Shown: piece after piece, positions 52,683 through 61,578 of the stretch
Layout of the letters: every line of letters starts with the position of its first letter
How positions within the stretch are numbered: position 1 is the stretch's first letter
Assembly: GCA_965208965.1 (NCBI GenBank)
Contig: OZ242384.1
Coordinates: 2,604,001 to 2,668,000 of the forward strand
Direction: 5' to 3'
Length of the DNA stretch: 64,000 nucleotides
Source: Bin5 sp965208965
GTDB taxonomy: Bacteria > Chloroflexota > Anaerolineae > Caldilineales > Caldilineaceae
Made by a program: the position numbers and the translations under genes
Notes under the pieces: model-generated
Told to the model about the DNA's origin: nothing
The model's database searches: none
The model's input: only the letters and a program-made list of their open reading frames with translations

Positions 52683-53696
52683 TCAGAGCCATGCACGCTG
52701 TCTCAGTCTGATCAAGACCGCGCTGATGATCAGGATGATCACCATGAAGACGAGGATCACGGCCGATCCATAGCCCAAATCGTAAAACTCGAACGCCGTC
52801 AGGTAGGAGTAGATGTGCAGCGTCTCACTCCGTCTGCCCGGCCCCCCGGCCGTCATGATCCAGATGGCATCGAATACCTTCAGCGTGTCGATAGCCCTGA
52901 AGAGCATGGCGACGACGATCGCCCCTTTCAGCAGCGGCAGCGTGATCTGGAAGAACTCCTGCAACTTGCTCGCCCCGTCGATGCGCGCCGCCTCGAACGG
53001 CTCCGTCGGCAGTGAGCGCAGCCCCGCCAGCAGGATCAGCATCACGAACGGGACGCCGTGCCACGCGTTGATCCAGACAAGGCTGGGCACCACCGACGTA
53101 TCGCCGGCCACCCACAGACTCCGCGGCAGCCCTACGACCTCCAGGAAATGGTTGAGGATGCCGATCGAAGGCTCCATCATGATCAGCCAGATTACCGATG
53201 TCGCCGTCGGCGTCGCCACCAACGGCAGCAGGAACAGCGTGCGGATGACGCCCAGTCCGCGGAAAGTCCTGTTCAGCACCAGCGCCATGATCATCGCCAG
53301 CACCAGCTCCAGCAAAAGACTGGCCACCGTGAAGTAGAGCGTTATCAGGAACGCATTCAAGAATCTTTCGTCTGCAGTCAGGACCTCCAACAGGTTTTCG
53401 AGGCCCACAAAAGAAAAGCGGGTCATCGTAACGTTGACCCGCTGCAAGCTCAGCGAAACTGTATAAAAGAATGGGTAACCCATAAGCAGCAGGATTACGA
53501 TGGCCGCCGGCGCCGGCAGCACAAACGCCAAATTGCGGTCGATCAACAAAAAGGCGCGTTGCAACAAGCCTGCAGGCTGGGTACTCCCTGGCTCCTGGTC
53601 GTTCTTCCCGCCTTCACCGCCTTCGTCGGAATGAACACGGGAACCGTTCTCAGCCTGTCCTCTCTGCTCGGGTTCCGACTCTGCTTTCCGCTGCAT
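52683..53696 (-). CDS. Carbohydrate ABC transporter permease (UgpA/MalF type), importer 3
   Basis: About 337 residues from the ATG at 53696 (MQRKAESEPEQRG); the frame further up to 53735 would run into the stem-loop at 53724-53749 and is less likely. A long polar, Glu/Gly-rich N-terminus of about 45 residues precedes FVLPAPAAIVILLLMGYPFF. The ATPase-contact loop is EPFEAARIDGASKLQEFFQITLPLL. The C-terminus ends IRLRQRAWL. Confidence 0.9.
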   Translation of the reverse strand: MQRKAESEPEQRGQAENGSRVHSDEGGEGGKNDQEPGSTQPAGLLQRAFLLIDRNLAFVLPAPAAIVILLLMGYPFFYTVSLSLQRVNVTMTRFSFVGLENLLEVLTADERFLNAFLITLYFTVASLLLELVLAMIMALVLNRTFRGLGVIRTLFLLPLVATPTATSVIWLIMMEPSIGILNHFLEVVGLPRSLWVAGDTSVVPSLVWINAWHGVPFVMLILLAGLRSLPTEPFEAARIDGASKLQEFFQITLPLLKGAIVVAMLFRAIDTLKVFDAIWIMTAGGPGRRSETLHIYSYLTAFEFYDLGYGSAVILVFMVIILIISAVLIRLRQRAWL

Positions 53697-53723
53697 AGGC
53701 AACTCTCTGTGTATGCTGAAAGA

Positions 53724-53749
53724 GGCCGGCGGCACGCTTGCCGCCGGCC
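53724..53749 (-). terminator. Perfect 11-bp stem-loop after the binding-protein gene (importer 3)
   Basis: GGCCGGCGGCA (53724-53734) pairs with TGCCGCCGGCC (53739-53749), 4-base loop. It lies 14 bases after the binding-protein stop and 28 bases before the permease start. Same position as the stem-loops of importers 1 and 2. Confidence 0.65.
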
Positions 53750-53762
53750 ACCGGTTACAACC

Positions 53763-55148
53763 CTACTCCTCCTGCTCTTCCAGCATCTCCAGCAGTTCCT
53801 GCTGGCTCTTCTGAGCCGCAGCCGCCACATCGCCGCCCTCGATCGAGGTCACGATCACCTGCGCGATCGACTCACGCGCCCGCATCAGGTTGATGATGGA
53901 TGGCGGGGCAGGCGGTGAGAAGTCGCCGATCGCCCGTGAATCGAGCAATACCTGCACGAAATCCAGGTCGTCCTGCGTCGCCTGCGTCTTGTACGCCTCC
54001 GTCTCATACGGCGAGCGCCGCGGCACCGCGCCACCGTCGAGTACGTACTTGAGCATGCTCTCTTTGTTGGAAATGAACTGCAGCAGGTACCAGCTTGCCT
54101 CTTTCTTCTGCGATAGTCCGCCAACCGTGATGCTCCAACCGCCGGCCGACGCTCTCTGGCCGTTGGGACCCGCCGGCATCAGGAAGTATCCAATATTGCC
54201 GGCTACCGTAGACTTGCTCGGGTCCTGGAAGTCCTTGCGGAAGACCGCGTCGTCAATGATCATGCCGGCCTTGCCCTGGCTGAAGATGTTCACAGCGCCG
54301 ACGTGGTCGATGTTGGGTGAGCCGGGCGGCCCGTAGAGGCGCAGCAGGCGGCCGTAGAAGTCAAAGGCGGCGATCGCCTCCTCCGAATCCATCAGCGGGA
54401 CGCCGTCATCGTCCTCCCACATGATTCCCATCCCGCCCAGGAAGCCTTTGAAGACCGAGGTCGGCACGGGAGGCTTGCCGCGCATCGTGATGCCGAAAAC
54501 TTCCCCGCCGCTCTGCTCCTGAACAGTTGCCGCGGCGGCTTCGAGTTCTTCAAACGTCGTTGGCGGCCCGTCGATGCCATACTCCTCGAACAGGTCCTTG
54601 CGGTAGTAGCCGATCATCGCGCTCATCTGCATCGGCACCGACACCAGGCTGCCCCTTGACGAGTAGCCCGCCATCAGATAGTCTTGCCCCATGTCCTCCC
54701 AGAGATCGTAGTCTTCATGGGTCATGCTCGGGTCGTCCACCCACGGGCCGATGTCATTCAGCCAGCCGGCGTCGAACCAGACGTTTCTTTCCTCCGCGCC
54801 CGCCGGCAGCTGGAAGACATCCATGTCCTCGTTGCTCGCCATCAGCTCGACCCGAATCTTCTGCACCATCTGCGCCCACGGCAGGATCTCGGTGTTCACC
54901 TTGATCCCGGTCATCTCTTCGAATTTGGGCAAGATCGACAGCACGTGGTCGCTCAGCGGCTGGGTCTCGCCGACGTACCGCAGCTCAGTGCCCGCGTAGC
55001 GCTGCCAGTCGAAGCCTTCCGGCTCCGCCATAGCCTCGTCAGCGGGTGCGGCTGCGGGGGCCGCTGGCACGCAGGCCGTCAGGGCTGCCCCTGCCGTCCC
55101 CGCGCCCAACAACCGCAATACCTGTCGACGACTGATCTGTGATCGCAT
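53763..55148 (-). CDS. Extracellular solute-binding protein, Tat lipoprotein (importer 3)
   Basis: This 461-residue protein has the twin-arginine motif SRRQVLRLLG and lipobox LTAC, then an Ala/Pro spacer. Mature part: LPKFEEMTGIKVNTEILPW, MDVFQLPAGAEERNVWFDAGWL, SVPMQMSAMIGYYRKDLFEEYGI, SQGKAGMIIDDAVF and VAGNIGYFLMPAGPNGQRAS with GGWSITV, a family-1 sugar-binding fold. The start is preceded by AAGGAGAA. A near-perfect promoter lies about 190 bases upstream on the minus strand. Confidence 0.92.
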   Translation of the reverse strand: MRSQISRRQVLRLLGAGTAGAALTACVPAAPAAAPADEAMAEPEGFDWQRYAGTELRYVGETQPLSDHVLSILPKFEEMTGIKVNTEILPWAQMVQKIRVELMASNEDMDVFQLPAGAEERNVWFDAGWLNDIGPWVDDPSMTHEDYDLWEDMGQDYLMAGYSSRGSLVSVPMQMSAMIGYYRKDLFEEYGIDGPPTTFEELEAAAATVQEQSGGEVFGITMRGKPPVPTSVFKGFLGGMGIMWEDDDGVPLMDSEEAIAAFDFYGRLLRLYGPPGSPNIDHVGAVNIFSQGKAGMIIDDAVFRKDFQDPSKSTVAGNIGYFLMPAGPNGQRASAGGWSITVGGLSQKKEASWYLLQFISNKESMLKYVLDGGAVPRRSPYETEAYKTQATQDDLDFVQVLLDSRAIGDFSPPAPPSIINLMRARESIAQVIVTSIEGGDVAAAAQKSQQELLEMLEEQEE

Positions 55149-55528
55149 GATAGGGTTCTCCTTTCCATCTTGGTTGGAACTACGCCTAATTCACTGAATT
55201 GGATCTGTCCTTCTGAAGGATCTTTGAACAACGAAAACAAACCGATCCTTGAACCACAACAATCTGCCAGGTTGCCTACGATATTCTGCTGCAGTCTCTG
55301 CGAGAAGCTCGGAAGTTATAGAGGATTTTCTGGGAGTATAGTTACTTTGGCGCGGCCTGTCAAAGAGGATTTTTGGTCCTGTATCCGGATCAAGGTCGCA
55401 TTGGGAACATCATGCAGTCTTTAAGGCCAAGCGGCTTTTCGGGAATCAGGTATGTCGGTAAAGGGTATCGTCAAACTGTGGATAGAGGCGCCGCCGCGGG
55501 CGACTTGTTCTGCGGCAGCAACAGGAGT
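55149..55528. other. Leader and promoter region of importer 3
   Basis: 380 bases without a gene. It holds the promoter at 55335-55363 with flanking AGAGGATTTT repeats, a leader of about 180 bases for the binding protein at 55148, and the 3' side of the HlyD-type gene. No terminator hairpin was recognised. Confidence 0.5.
55335..55363 (-). promoter_or_regulatory. Near-perfect sigma70-type promoter of importer 3
   Basis: Read on the minus strand, TTGACA (55363-55358) and TATACT (55340-55335) are separated by exactly 17 bases. AGAGGATTTT occurs as a direct repeat at 55320-55329 and 55364-55373, one copy just downstream of the -10 and one abutting the -35, as expected of an operator pair. Confidence 0.75.
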
Positions 55529-56698
55529 CTAGCGTTCGAAAACCTCCTCGTCCTCTTCCAGGCCGGCCAACACCTCGGTCCGTTCACCGTCGGTTACACC
55601 TAGTGAAATGTCGACCTCAATCGTGCTTTCACCCTCTTTGACCAGCGCGTAGCGGCGGTTGAAGTAACTGTGGATCGCCGCATTGGGGATGGTCAGTATG
55701 TCCTCTTTTCGTTGCACAACAATGCGCAAGTCGGCCAGAGCCCCGATCTCCAACTCTAATTCGGGCGCGGCGAACTCGACGCGAATCGGCAAGCCTTCAT
55801 CGGCGGCGCCTGGCGTTGACACTTGCATAAGCTGGCCCGTAACCTCACGCTGCGGGTAGTCGCGAAAGAGGATCGTGACGGACTGGCCGATACGAAGCTT
55901 CGGCAACGCCTCCTCGCTGGGGCCCGAGCTCCTGATCTCAAGGGCGTCAGGAGCAGCCAGCCCCATCACAGGCGCGTATTCCGCCACCAGCTGCCCGGCC
56001 TCCCCGTCCGTGTAGCGCACCACCCCGTCGAACGGGGCCAGCAACTGCGCCTGCCCGATCTGATCCCGAAGCATGTCCACGTCGATCGCCTTCAGTTCAG
56101 CCTCCGCCTGGTAGAGGGCGATTTCTCTGTCATGCTGCTCCGCCAACAGCGCCAGTTTCTTCTCCGCAGCCGCCACCGCCAGCTCCATGCGGGCAAGGTC
56201 GGCCTCCCCCGCGTTGCCCCGATCCTGCTCCAGCGTCAGCCGCTCCATATCCAGAGCCGCCTGCGCCTGCGCTAAGGAAAGCTCCTTGGCTCCCAGCGCC
56301 GCTCCCACTCGCAGCCGGGCGATCTCCAGCTGTTTCTCCGCTTTGGCAAGCTCGTGCGGCAAGAATCCGACATCCAGTTCAGCCAGCAACTGTCCCGCCT
56401 CTACCAGTTCGCCCGGTTCAACTAGGAATGCGTTCAGACGTCCGCCAATGCGAAACGAGAGGTTCACTCGCCGCAGCGAATCCACCATACCCAAGAGCGT
56501 CACACTGTCGACGATATCGCCGCGCTCTATTCGATGCACCGCCCTGGGAAGCGGCACAGGCGTAGGTATAGGCGTCGGCGTCACCAATACGTCGCCCGGA
56601 AGCTGTTCGCATCCCGCCAAAGATCCGGCCATCAGAATCAAACAGAAAGCCAGAAGTGTCGTGCTCTTCTTCGCACAGGCAATCCAGCGTCCCGTCAT
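55529..56698 (-). CDS. HlyD/RND-type periplasmic adaptor-like lipoprotein
   Basis: This 389-residue protein has a hydrophobic signal ending in the lipobox LAGC. The Pro/Thr-rich spacer TPTPIPTPVPLP follows. The adaptor core has the biotinyl-lipoyl half IGGRLNAFLVEPGELVEAGQLLAELD, a long coiled-coil hairpin (about residues 115-215, KAEKQLEIARLRVGAALGAK onward) and the second half LLAPFDGVVRYTDGEAGQLV. A beta-barrel region IRVEFAAPELELEIGALADLRI ends it. No ABC (MacB-like) or RND partner is next to it, so its partner is unknown. Its upstream neighbour is the Gfo/Idh gene 34 bases away. Confidence 0.85.
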   Translation of the reverse strand: MTGRWIACAKKSTTLLAFCLILMAGSLAGCEQLPGDVLVTPTPIPTPVPLPRAVHRIERGDIVDSVTLLGMVDSLRRVNLSFRIGGRLNAFLVEPGELVEAGQLLAELDVGFLPHELAKAEKQLEIARLRVGAALGAKELSLAQAQAALDMERLTLEQDRGNAGEADLARMELAVAAAEKKLALLAEQHDREIALYQAEAELKAIDVDMLRDQIGQAQLLAPFDGVVRYTDGEAGQLVAEYAPVMGLAAPDALEIRSSGPSEEALPKLRIGQSVTILFRDYPQREVTGQLMQVSTPGAADEGLPIRVEFAAPELELEIGALADLRIVVQRKEDILTIPNAAIHSYFNRRYALVKEGESTIEVDISLGVTDGERTEVLAGLEEDEEVFER

Positions 56699-56732
56699 CG
56701 TGAAGACCTTCTCAACTTGCTGAACACTGCAG

Positions 56733-57818
56733 TCACGCCGTCTCCTCAGGCCTGACCTCGCGCCCCTCTTTCGCCGACAGCTGCGCGGCGCGACAGAACC
56801 GGAGCACTGCCTTCCCCTCCTCGCCGCTCAGTTCCGATTGCCGTCCCTCCGCAATCGCGTCAACGAAGTCATGCACGCCGGCAACGAAACTGGCTCCCCA
56901 ATCCGAATCTACCTCGGGAAACGCCGTCGTTTTTCCGTCACGGTACATTTCCACCGCCGGTCTGTCAAGCAACATCGAGGTGCAGCGGTTCACCCAGATA
57001 AAGCCGCGTGAACCGGTCAACTCGACCCACTCGTCCTCAGGACGGCCGTATTTGGTCGGCACCAGCATGTCGTCGGAGGTTACCGCTTCGTAGGAGCCGT
57101 ACTTCTCGGCATCCCTGTACTTCCAGATGACCACGGCCGGACTGTCAAGCATCCAGCCATGCTGTATGGGGCGGTGCGTGATCCAGGCAAACACCTTTTC
57201 CGGCGCCCCCATGAACCACCGCGCGACCGAGAAGAGATGGTACCCATAGTCCAGGATCACCCTGCCCCCGCCTCCCTGCGCTGGGTCGAAACGCCATACC
57301 CAGCGCCTGTAGGGTATCTCCCAGTCCTCCCCCGAGGTCCCCTGCACGCACTTGATGCGTATCGAGAGCGGCTCACCAACTGCGCCCTCGTCAAGAAGCT
57401 GTTTGGCCTTGACCAGAGGTGGGTAGAAGCGAAAGTTCTCAAAAACGCGCATCAGCTTGTCCGCACGTCCCGCCGCCTCGATCATCGCATCGCACTCGGC
57501 AACCGTGATCGCCATCGGCTTTTGTATTGAAACGTGCTTGCCCGCCTCCAACGCGGCAATGCCCATCTCCGCATGCAGATGATGGGGCGTAATCACCTCC
57601 ACCGCGTCCACTTCCGGGTCGGCGAGCAGATGACGGTAGTCGGTGTACGTCTTCTCAATCTGCCACTCTGAAGCGCGCCGCTGCAGCAGCGCCTCATCGA
57701 CGTCGCAGATGGCGTGAAGTTCTGCTTTGGGGTAGTCCTGGTAACCGAGGTAGTGCAGGTCGGTAATCGCGCCGGCGCCGATAAAGCCGACGCGTAGCTT
57801 TTTCCTGCCGCCGCTCAC
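56733..57818 (-). CDS. Gfo/Idh/MocA family oxidoreductase (alpha-galactoside operon)
   Basis: About 361 residues from a GTG at 57818 that overlaps the stop of the ThDP enzyme gene (GTGA) and has GAGG 7-8 bases upstream; the longer frame to 57863 lacks support. NAD(P) motif GFIGAGAITDLHYLGY. Catalytic Lys in GKHVSIQKPMAITVAECD. GGGRVILDYGYHLFSVARWFMGAP matches the GGG-x3-D-x-G-x-H motif. Coupled to a decarboxylase-like enzyme, it probably processes the sugar released by the alpha-galactosidase. Confidence 0.9.
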   Translation of the reverse strand: MSGGRKKLRVGFIGAGAITDLHYLGYQDYPKAELHAICDVDEALLQRRASEWQIEKTYTDYRHLLADPEVDAVEVITPHHLHAEMGIAALEAGKHVSIQKPMAITVAECDAMIEAAGRADKLMRVFENFRFYPPLVKAKQLLDEGAVGEPLSIRIKCVQGTSGEDWEIPYRRWVWRFDPAQGGGGRVILDYGYHLFSVARWFMGAPEKVFAWITHRPIQHGWMLDSPAVVIWKYRDAEKYGSYEAVTSDDMLVPTKYGRPEDEWVELTGSRGFIWVNRCTSMLLDRPAVEMYRDGKTTAFPEVDSDWGASFVAGVHDFVDAIAEGRQSELSGEEGKAVLRFCRAAQLSAKEGREVRPEETA

Positions 57819-59455
57819 TGTTCCGCCTCGAACATGCGCGCCGACGGCTCCATGATCGGCCACGGCAGCGTTCCCGGCAATTCGATTAACGCACTCCTGT
57901 CCGCTTTAATCGCCTTCGTCACGGCAGGGCCAAGCTGCTCGATTGATTCGACCCGGCAGCCGTCCACGCCGAACGCCTCCGCCAACTTCATGAAGTCCGG
58001 GTTCACCAGGTCCACCTCGTGCGCGGCGCCGTAACGAACCTCCTGCTGCGGCCGCAGGACCCCATATGCCGAGTCATTGAAGACCAGAGTTACAATCGGC
58101 AAACCAAGCTGCACCGCCGCCGCCAGCTCCTGGCAGTTGAACAAGAAACCACCGTCGCCGCACAACACAACCACAGGCCGTTCCGGCCTGGCCATCTTCG
58201 CCCCGATCGCGGCCGGCAGCCCAAAGCCCAGCGTGCAGAAGCCCCACGGATATATGTTCGTCCGCGGTTCATAGACGTCCAGCAGACGACGGCACCAGTA
58301 CGCGGCAACCGTCAAGTCGCTCACGATGATCGTTTCACGCGGCAGCGCCTTTCGCAGCGTTTGCACAAGCTCCACGCCCTCAGGCGCCCGTGTCTGGCAG
58401 TAGCCCCATACATTCTGCCGCAAGTGGGAGACTCTGGCTGCACTGCCGCCATCCTCCCGTTTCGCATCCTGAAGCTGCGCGCTGATCAGCTGCAGCGCCG
58501 CACGCGCATCCCCCAATACGCCGACCGTGGCCGGGTAGTTGCGGTCGATCTCTTCCGGATCGATTTCGACATGGATTAGCGACTCCGGCAAACGCAATCC
58601 CCATCGATCCGACTCCTCCTCGGTAAAGCGCGTGCCGACCGCCAGCATCACATCAGATTCGGCCAGAAACGCCCGCGCGTGCGGATGCAGAATCGTCGCG
58701 CCCGCGACCAGCGGATGGTCGTCCGCGACCGCGCCCTTTCCCAGCACAGTCGTGAAGATCGGCGCCTGCAACAGCTCTGCCAGTGCCTGCAGCTCTGCGC
58801 CCGCCCCGCTCCCGATCACACCCCCGCCCGCCCAGATTACAGGCCGCCGCGCCCCGCGCAGCAGCCCCGCCGCCCGCTCCACTTGCTCCGGATCCGGCAT
58901 CACCCGATCCAAGTCAGCCGGCGCTGGGATCGTCACGTCATCGGTTTCGTCCAGCGTATCGCACGGAATCTCCACCGCGACCGGTCGCGGCCGACCGCTC
59001 CGCACCTGAGAGAAAGCCTCCCTCATCACCCGAGGGATTGATGCCACCGAATCCGCTCTCGCCCGCCACTTCGTCACCGGCGCAAAGCTCGCAAGCTGGT
59101 CCTCGCACTCATGCAGATAGCCTTTGCCAAGCCCGATTCCTTCAGCCGGGATCTGGCTGGCGATACACAAAACCGGCGAAGAGTCGCTATAGGCCGTTCC
59201 CAGAGAGGCAAGCGTGTTGAGAGCAGCCGGCCCCGTTGTACTCAGGCATACCCCAATCTCACCGCCAGCGCGTGCGTAGCCGTCGGCCATAAACGCCGCC
59301 CCTTGCTCGTGGCGGGCAAGAATGTGCCGGATGCCGCCAATCTCCCGCAGCGCGTCATATATGCCCAGATTGTGCGTCCCCGGAATGCCGAACACTGTGT
59401 CGACACCATGCGCCGACAACGACCGTACGACGGCTTCACCACCGGTCATGCGCAT
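57815..59455 (-). CDS. Thiamine-diphosphate-dependent enzyme (acetolactate synthase/2-oxoacid decarboxylase family)
   Basis: This 546-residue protein has the three ThDP-enzyme domains. The N-terminal PYR domain has Glu50 in HEQGAAFMADGYARA, the residue that activates the cofactor. The central domain contains RPVIWAGGGVIGSGAGAEL, and the C-terminal PP domain has CGDGGFLFNCQELAAAVQLG with the GDG-x25-N Mg site (FND). It resembles AlsS, IlvB and guanidino-oxopentanoate decarboxylases, so the substrate is a 2-oxoacid, but which is unclear. GGGAG precedes the ATG. Not next to any ilv gene, so a catabolic role is likely. Confidence 0.88.
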   Translation of the reverse strand: MRMTGGEAVVRSLSAHGVDTVFGIPGTHNLGIYDALREIGGIRHILARHEQGAAFMADGYARAGGEIGVCLSTTGPAALNTLASLGTAYSDSSPVLCIASQIPAEGIGLGKGYLHECEDQLASFAPVTKWRARADSVASIPRVMREAFSQVRSGRPRPVAVEIPCDTLDETDDVTIPAPADLDRVMPDPEQVERAAGLLRGARRPVIWAGGGVIGSGAGAELQALAELLQAPIFTTVLGKGAVADDHPLVAGATILHPHARAFLAESDVMLAVGTRFTEEESDRWGLRLPESLIHVEIDPEEIDRNYPATVGVLGDARAALQLISAQLQDAKREDGGSAARVSHLRQNVWGYCQTRAPEGVELVQTLRKALPRETIIVSDLTVAAYWCRRLLDVYEPRTNIYPWGFCTLGFGLPAAIGAKMARPERPVVVLCGDGGFLFNCQELAAAVQLGLPIVTLVFNDSAYGVLRPQQEVRYGAAHEVDLVNPDFMKLAEAFGVDGCRVESIEQLGPAVTKAIKADRSALIELPGTLPWPIMEPSARMFEAEQ

Positions 59456-59476
59456 CGATCAGTAACTCCCGTGAAA

Positions 59477-59567
59477 GCGAGGAGTGAGTAGAGAGAAGTG
59501 AGGAGTGAGAGACTGCAGTTGCCGTTCCTCTCTTTTCTCTCTCCTCTTCACTCTCTCCTAGAATTTT
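59477..59567. repeat. 91-bp GA/CT-rich repeat, copy A
   Basis: Begins GCGAGGAGTGAGTAGAGAGA and ends CTCTCTCCTAGAATTTT. The left half is purine-rich and the right half pyrimidine-rich around a central CTGCAG, so it can form an imperfect hairpin. It differs from copies B and C in only a few bases. A partial extra copy (GCGAGAGACTGCAGTTGCCG onward) follows at 59571-59613. Located between the ThDP gene and the permease at 59621. Confidence 0.85.
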
Positions 59568-59620
59568 GGAGCGAGAGACTGCAGTTGCCGTTCTCTCTTT
59601 ACTCTCTTCTCGCTTTGCGG

Positions 59621-60490
59621 TTACGCCTTGAGGCCAGTCATCGCTATGCCGCGAATGAAGTAGCGCGACGCAAAAGCGTAGATCGCCATGACCGGGACAA
59701 CGGTCAGCATCGAGCCGGCCGCCCACATCTCGTAACGCGTCCACCACAAGTTGCGGAGACCGGCCAGCACCAGGGGCAGCGTCTGGTTGTCCTGGCTGTT
59801 CAGAACGATGAGCGGCCACAGGAAGCTGTCCCAATTGATCAGATAGACAAACACTGCCAGAGCGGACATCGGCGACATCGACATCGGCAGCACCAGTGTA
59901 AAGAAGATACGCCACTCGGACGCCCCGTCAATGCGGGCCGCATCGATCAGTTCGAAAGGGATGCTCTCCATGAACTGGCGCATCAGGAAGATGCCGAATG
60001 CCGTATAAAAGCCCGTTACGATGATGCCGGCCAAATGGTCAGCCAGGCCGAAACTGTTCGCAATCGTGATATACAGCGGGACCATGATCACTGCAAAGGG
60101 CACCATCATGGTCGACAGGATGATGGTAAAAAGTACTTCCTTGCCCACAAAACGATACTTGGAAAAGATGTACCCCATCACCGAGGACGTGAAAACAGAT
60201 ACGACCGTAACCGATACAGCCGACACAATGCTGTTGCGGAAGGCGGCGACGAAGTTCACCCTGCCCAGAATCTCCTCGTAGTTGCGCAATGTCCACGTCT
60301 CGGGCAGCAGCGCCCTTGATTCGACAAGCTCTTTGAACGGCTTGAGCGAGGCAAAAATCATCCAAATGAAGGGGAAGATGGCTACAATGACCATCCCAAG
60401 GAGGAAAATCTGGATTAGACTTTGTGATATCAGAATGCGCCTGGGCAGCCGGCGTCGCGCACCTCTTGTCTCACTTATGACTGCCATCAC
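59621..60490 (-). CDS. Carbohydrate ABC transporter permease (UgpE/MalG type), importer 4
   Basis: 289 residues, six membrane segments starting at LIQIFLLGMVIVAIFPFIWM. ATPase-contact loop FELIDAARIDGASEWRIFFTLVLPMSMSP. End FIRGIAMTGLKA. It lies between the repeat copy A and the permease at 60566, and forms importer 4 with the partial binding protein at the window end. Confidence 0.92.
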   Translation of the reverse strand: MMAVISETRGARRRLPRRILISQSLIQIFLLGMVIVAIFPFIWMIFASLKPFKELVESRALLPETWTLRNYEEILGRVNFVAAFRNSIVSAVSVTVVSVFTSSVMGYIFSKYRFVGKEVLFTIILSTMMVPFAVIMVPLYITIANSFGLADHLAGIIVTGFYTAFGIFLMRQFMESIPFELIDAARIDGASEWRIFFTLVLPMSMSPMSALAVFVYLINWDSFLWPLIVLNSQDNQTLPLVLAGLRNLWWTRYEMWAAGSMLTVVPVMAIYAFASRYFIRGIAMTGLKA

Positions 60491-60565
60491 CTCTCTCCTT
60501 CATTGTTGGGTAGCCGGTCTCCGCCGCCACTGCCCGGTCCGGACCTGTTTCAAGATCCGGGTTCG

Positions 60566-61522
60566 CTAGTATGACCACGTCGGACGGATCAACTTTATCT
60601 GCAAAATGCTGATGACCAGGATGAATGCAAACTGCAGCAGGGACGCGGCCGTTGCCGTGCCGAAGCGGATATCCAGGAAGGCTTCCTGGTAGATCAACAT
60701 GTTATACAGGTATGTAGAGTTACCCGGCCCCCCCTCCGAGCCAAACAAGACGGTGGGAAGCGTAAACTCCTGCAAAGAGCCGATCGCCAGCAGTACGGTG
60801 ATCAGAAGGATCGTATGGCCCATCAGGGGCATGGTAATGCGCCAGAACTGCTGCCACGGATTGGTACCGTCAACCAGGGCAGCATCGTACAGTTCCGACG
60901 GAATGTTCAACATGCCTGCCGTGAGGATGACGACGAAAAAGCCCAGCCCTTTCCAGGTGGCGATAATGACTGCAGTTGGAAGCGCCGATGAAGAGCTGGA
61001 AAGCCACTGTAGTTCGGGAAGCCCCACACCGCTTAACAGCTTGTTCAACTGCCCTACCTCTGGGTCCATCAACATCTTGAATAACAGTGAAACGGCCACC
61101 AACGAGACCACAACCGGAACGAAGATGAGCGCCTGATAGACGTTTCGACCTCGCCTCACCTTGGACAAGAAGACAGCGATAAGCATGGCCAGAGGCAAAT
61201 GGAATATGAAAGAATATACCGCCCACATAATCGTATTCTTCACCGAAACCCAGAAGAGGGGATGACTAGCAATTTTGAGAAAGTTGCCTGCGCCCACAAA
61301 CGGGCTGTTGGTCGGGTCCAGCAGCTTGTACGCGACCGTTGACATGCGGAACGCCTGAATGATCGGCCAGAAGCTGAATATCCAGTACCAGATCAGCAAC
61401 GGTACGATCATTGTGAAGCCAAACCAGAACTGCGGCTTACGCAGCGTCTTTTTGACAACGAACCAGACGCCCATCGTTTCAGCCCGGCTCGAAGCTCCGC
61501 TCCCGTCTGCAATTGATGTCAT
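60566..61522 (-). CDS. Carbohydrate ABC transporter permease (UgpA/MalF type), importer 4
   Basis: 318 residues with a short polar start and FWFGFTMIVPLLIWYWIFSF as first membrane segment. YKLLDPTNSPFVGAGNFLKI precedes the core. The ATPase-contact loop reads ELYDAALVDGTNPWQQFWRITMPLMG. It ends LIRPTWSY. It lies 57 bases after the alpha-galactosidase gene. Confidence 0.92.
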   Translation of the reverse strand: MTSIADGSGASSRAETMGVWFVVKKTLRKPQFWFGFTMIVPLLIWYWIFSFWPIIQAFRMSTVAYKLLDPTNSPFVGAGNFLKIASHPLFWVSVKNTIMWAVYSFIFHLPLAMLIAVFLSKVRRGRNVYQALIFVPVVVSLVAVSLLFKMLMDPEVGQLNKLLSGVGLPELQWLSSSSSALPTAVIIATWKGLGFFVVILTAGMLNIPSELYDAALVDGTNPWQQFWRITMPLMGHTILLITVLLAIGSLQEFTLPTVLFGSEGGPGNSTYLYNMLIYQEAFLDIRFGTATAASLLQFAFILVISILQIKLIRPTWSY

Positions 61523-61578
61523 TTTCAGGTTCCGTTTTCAGAAATGGATGAGCGACTTTGCAGCCTTTCCGGACCAAC

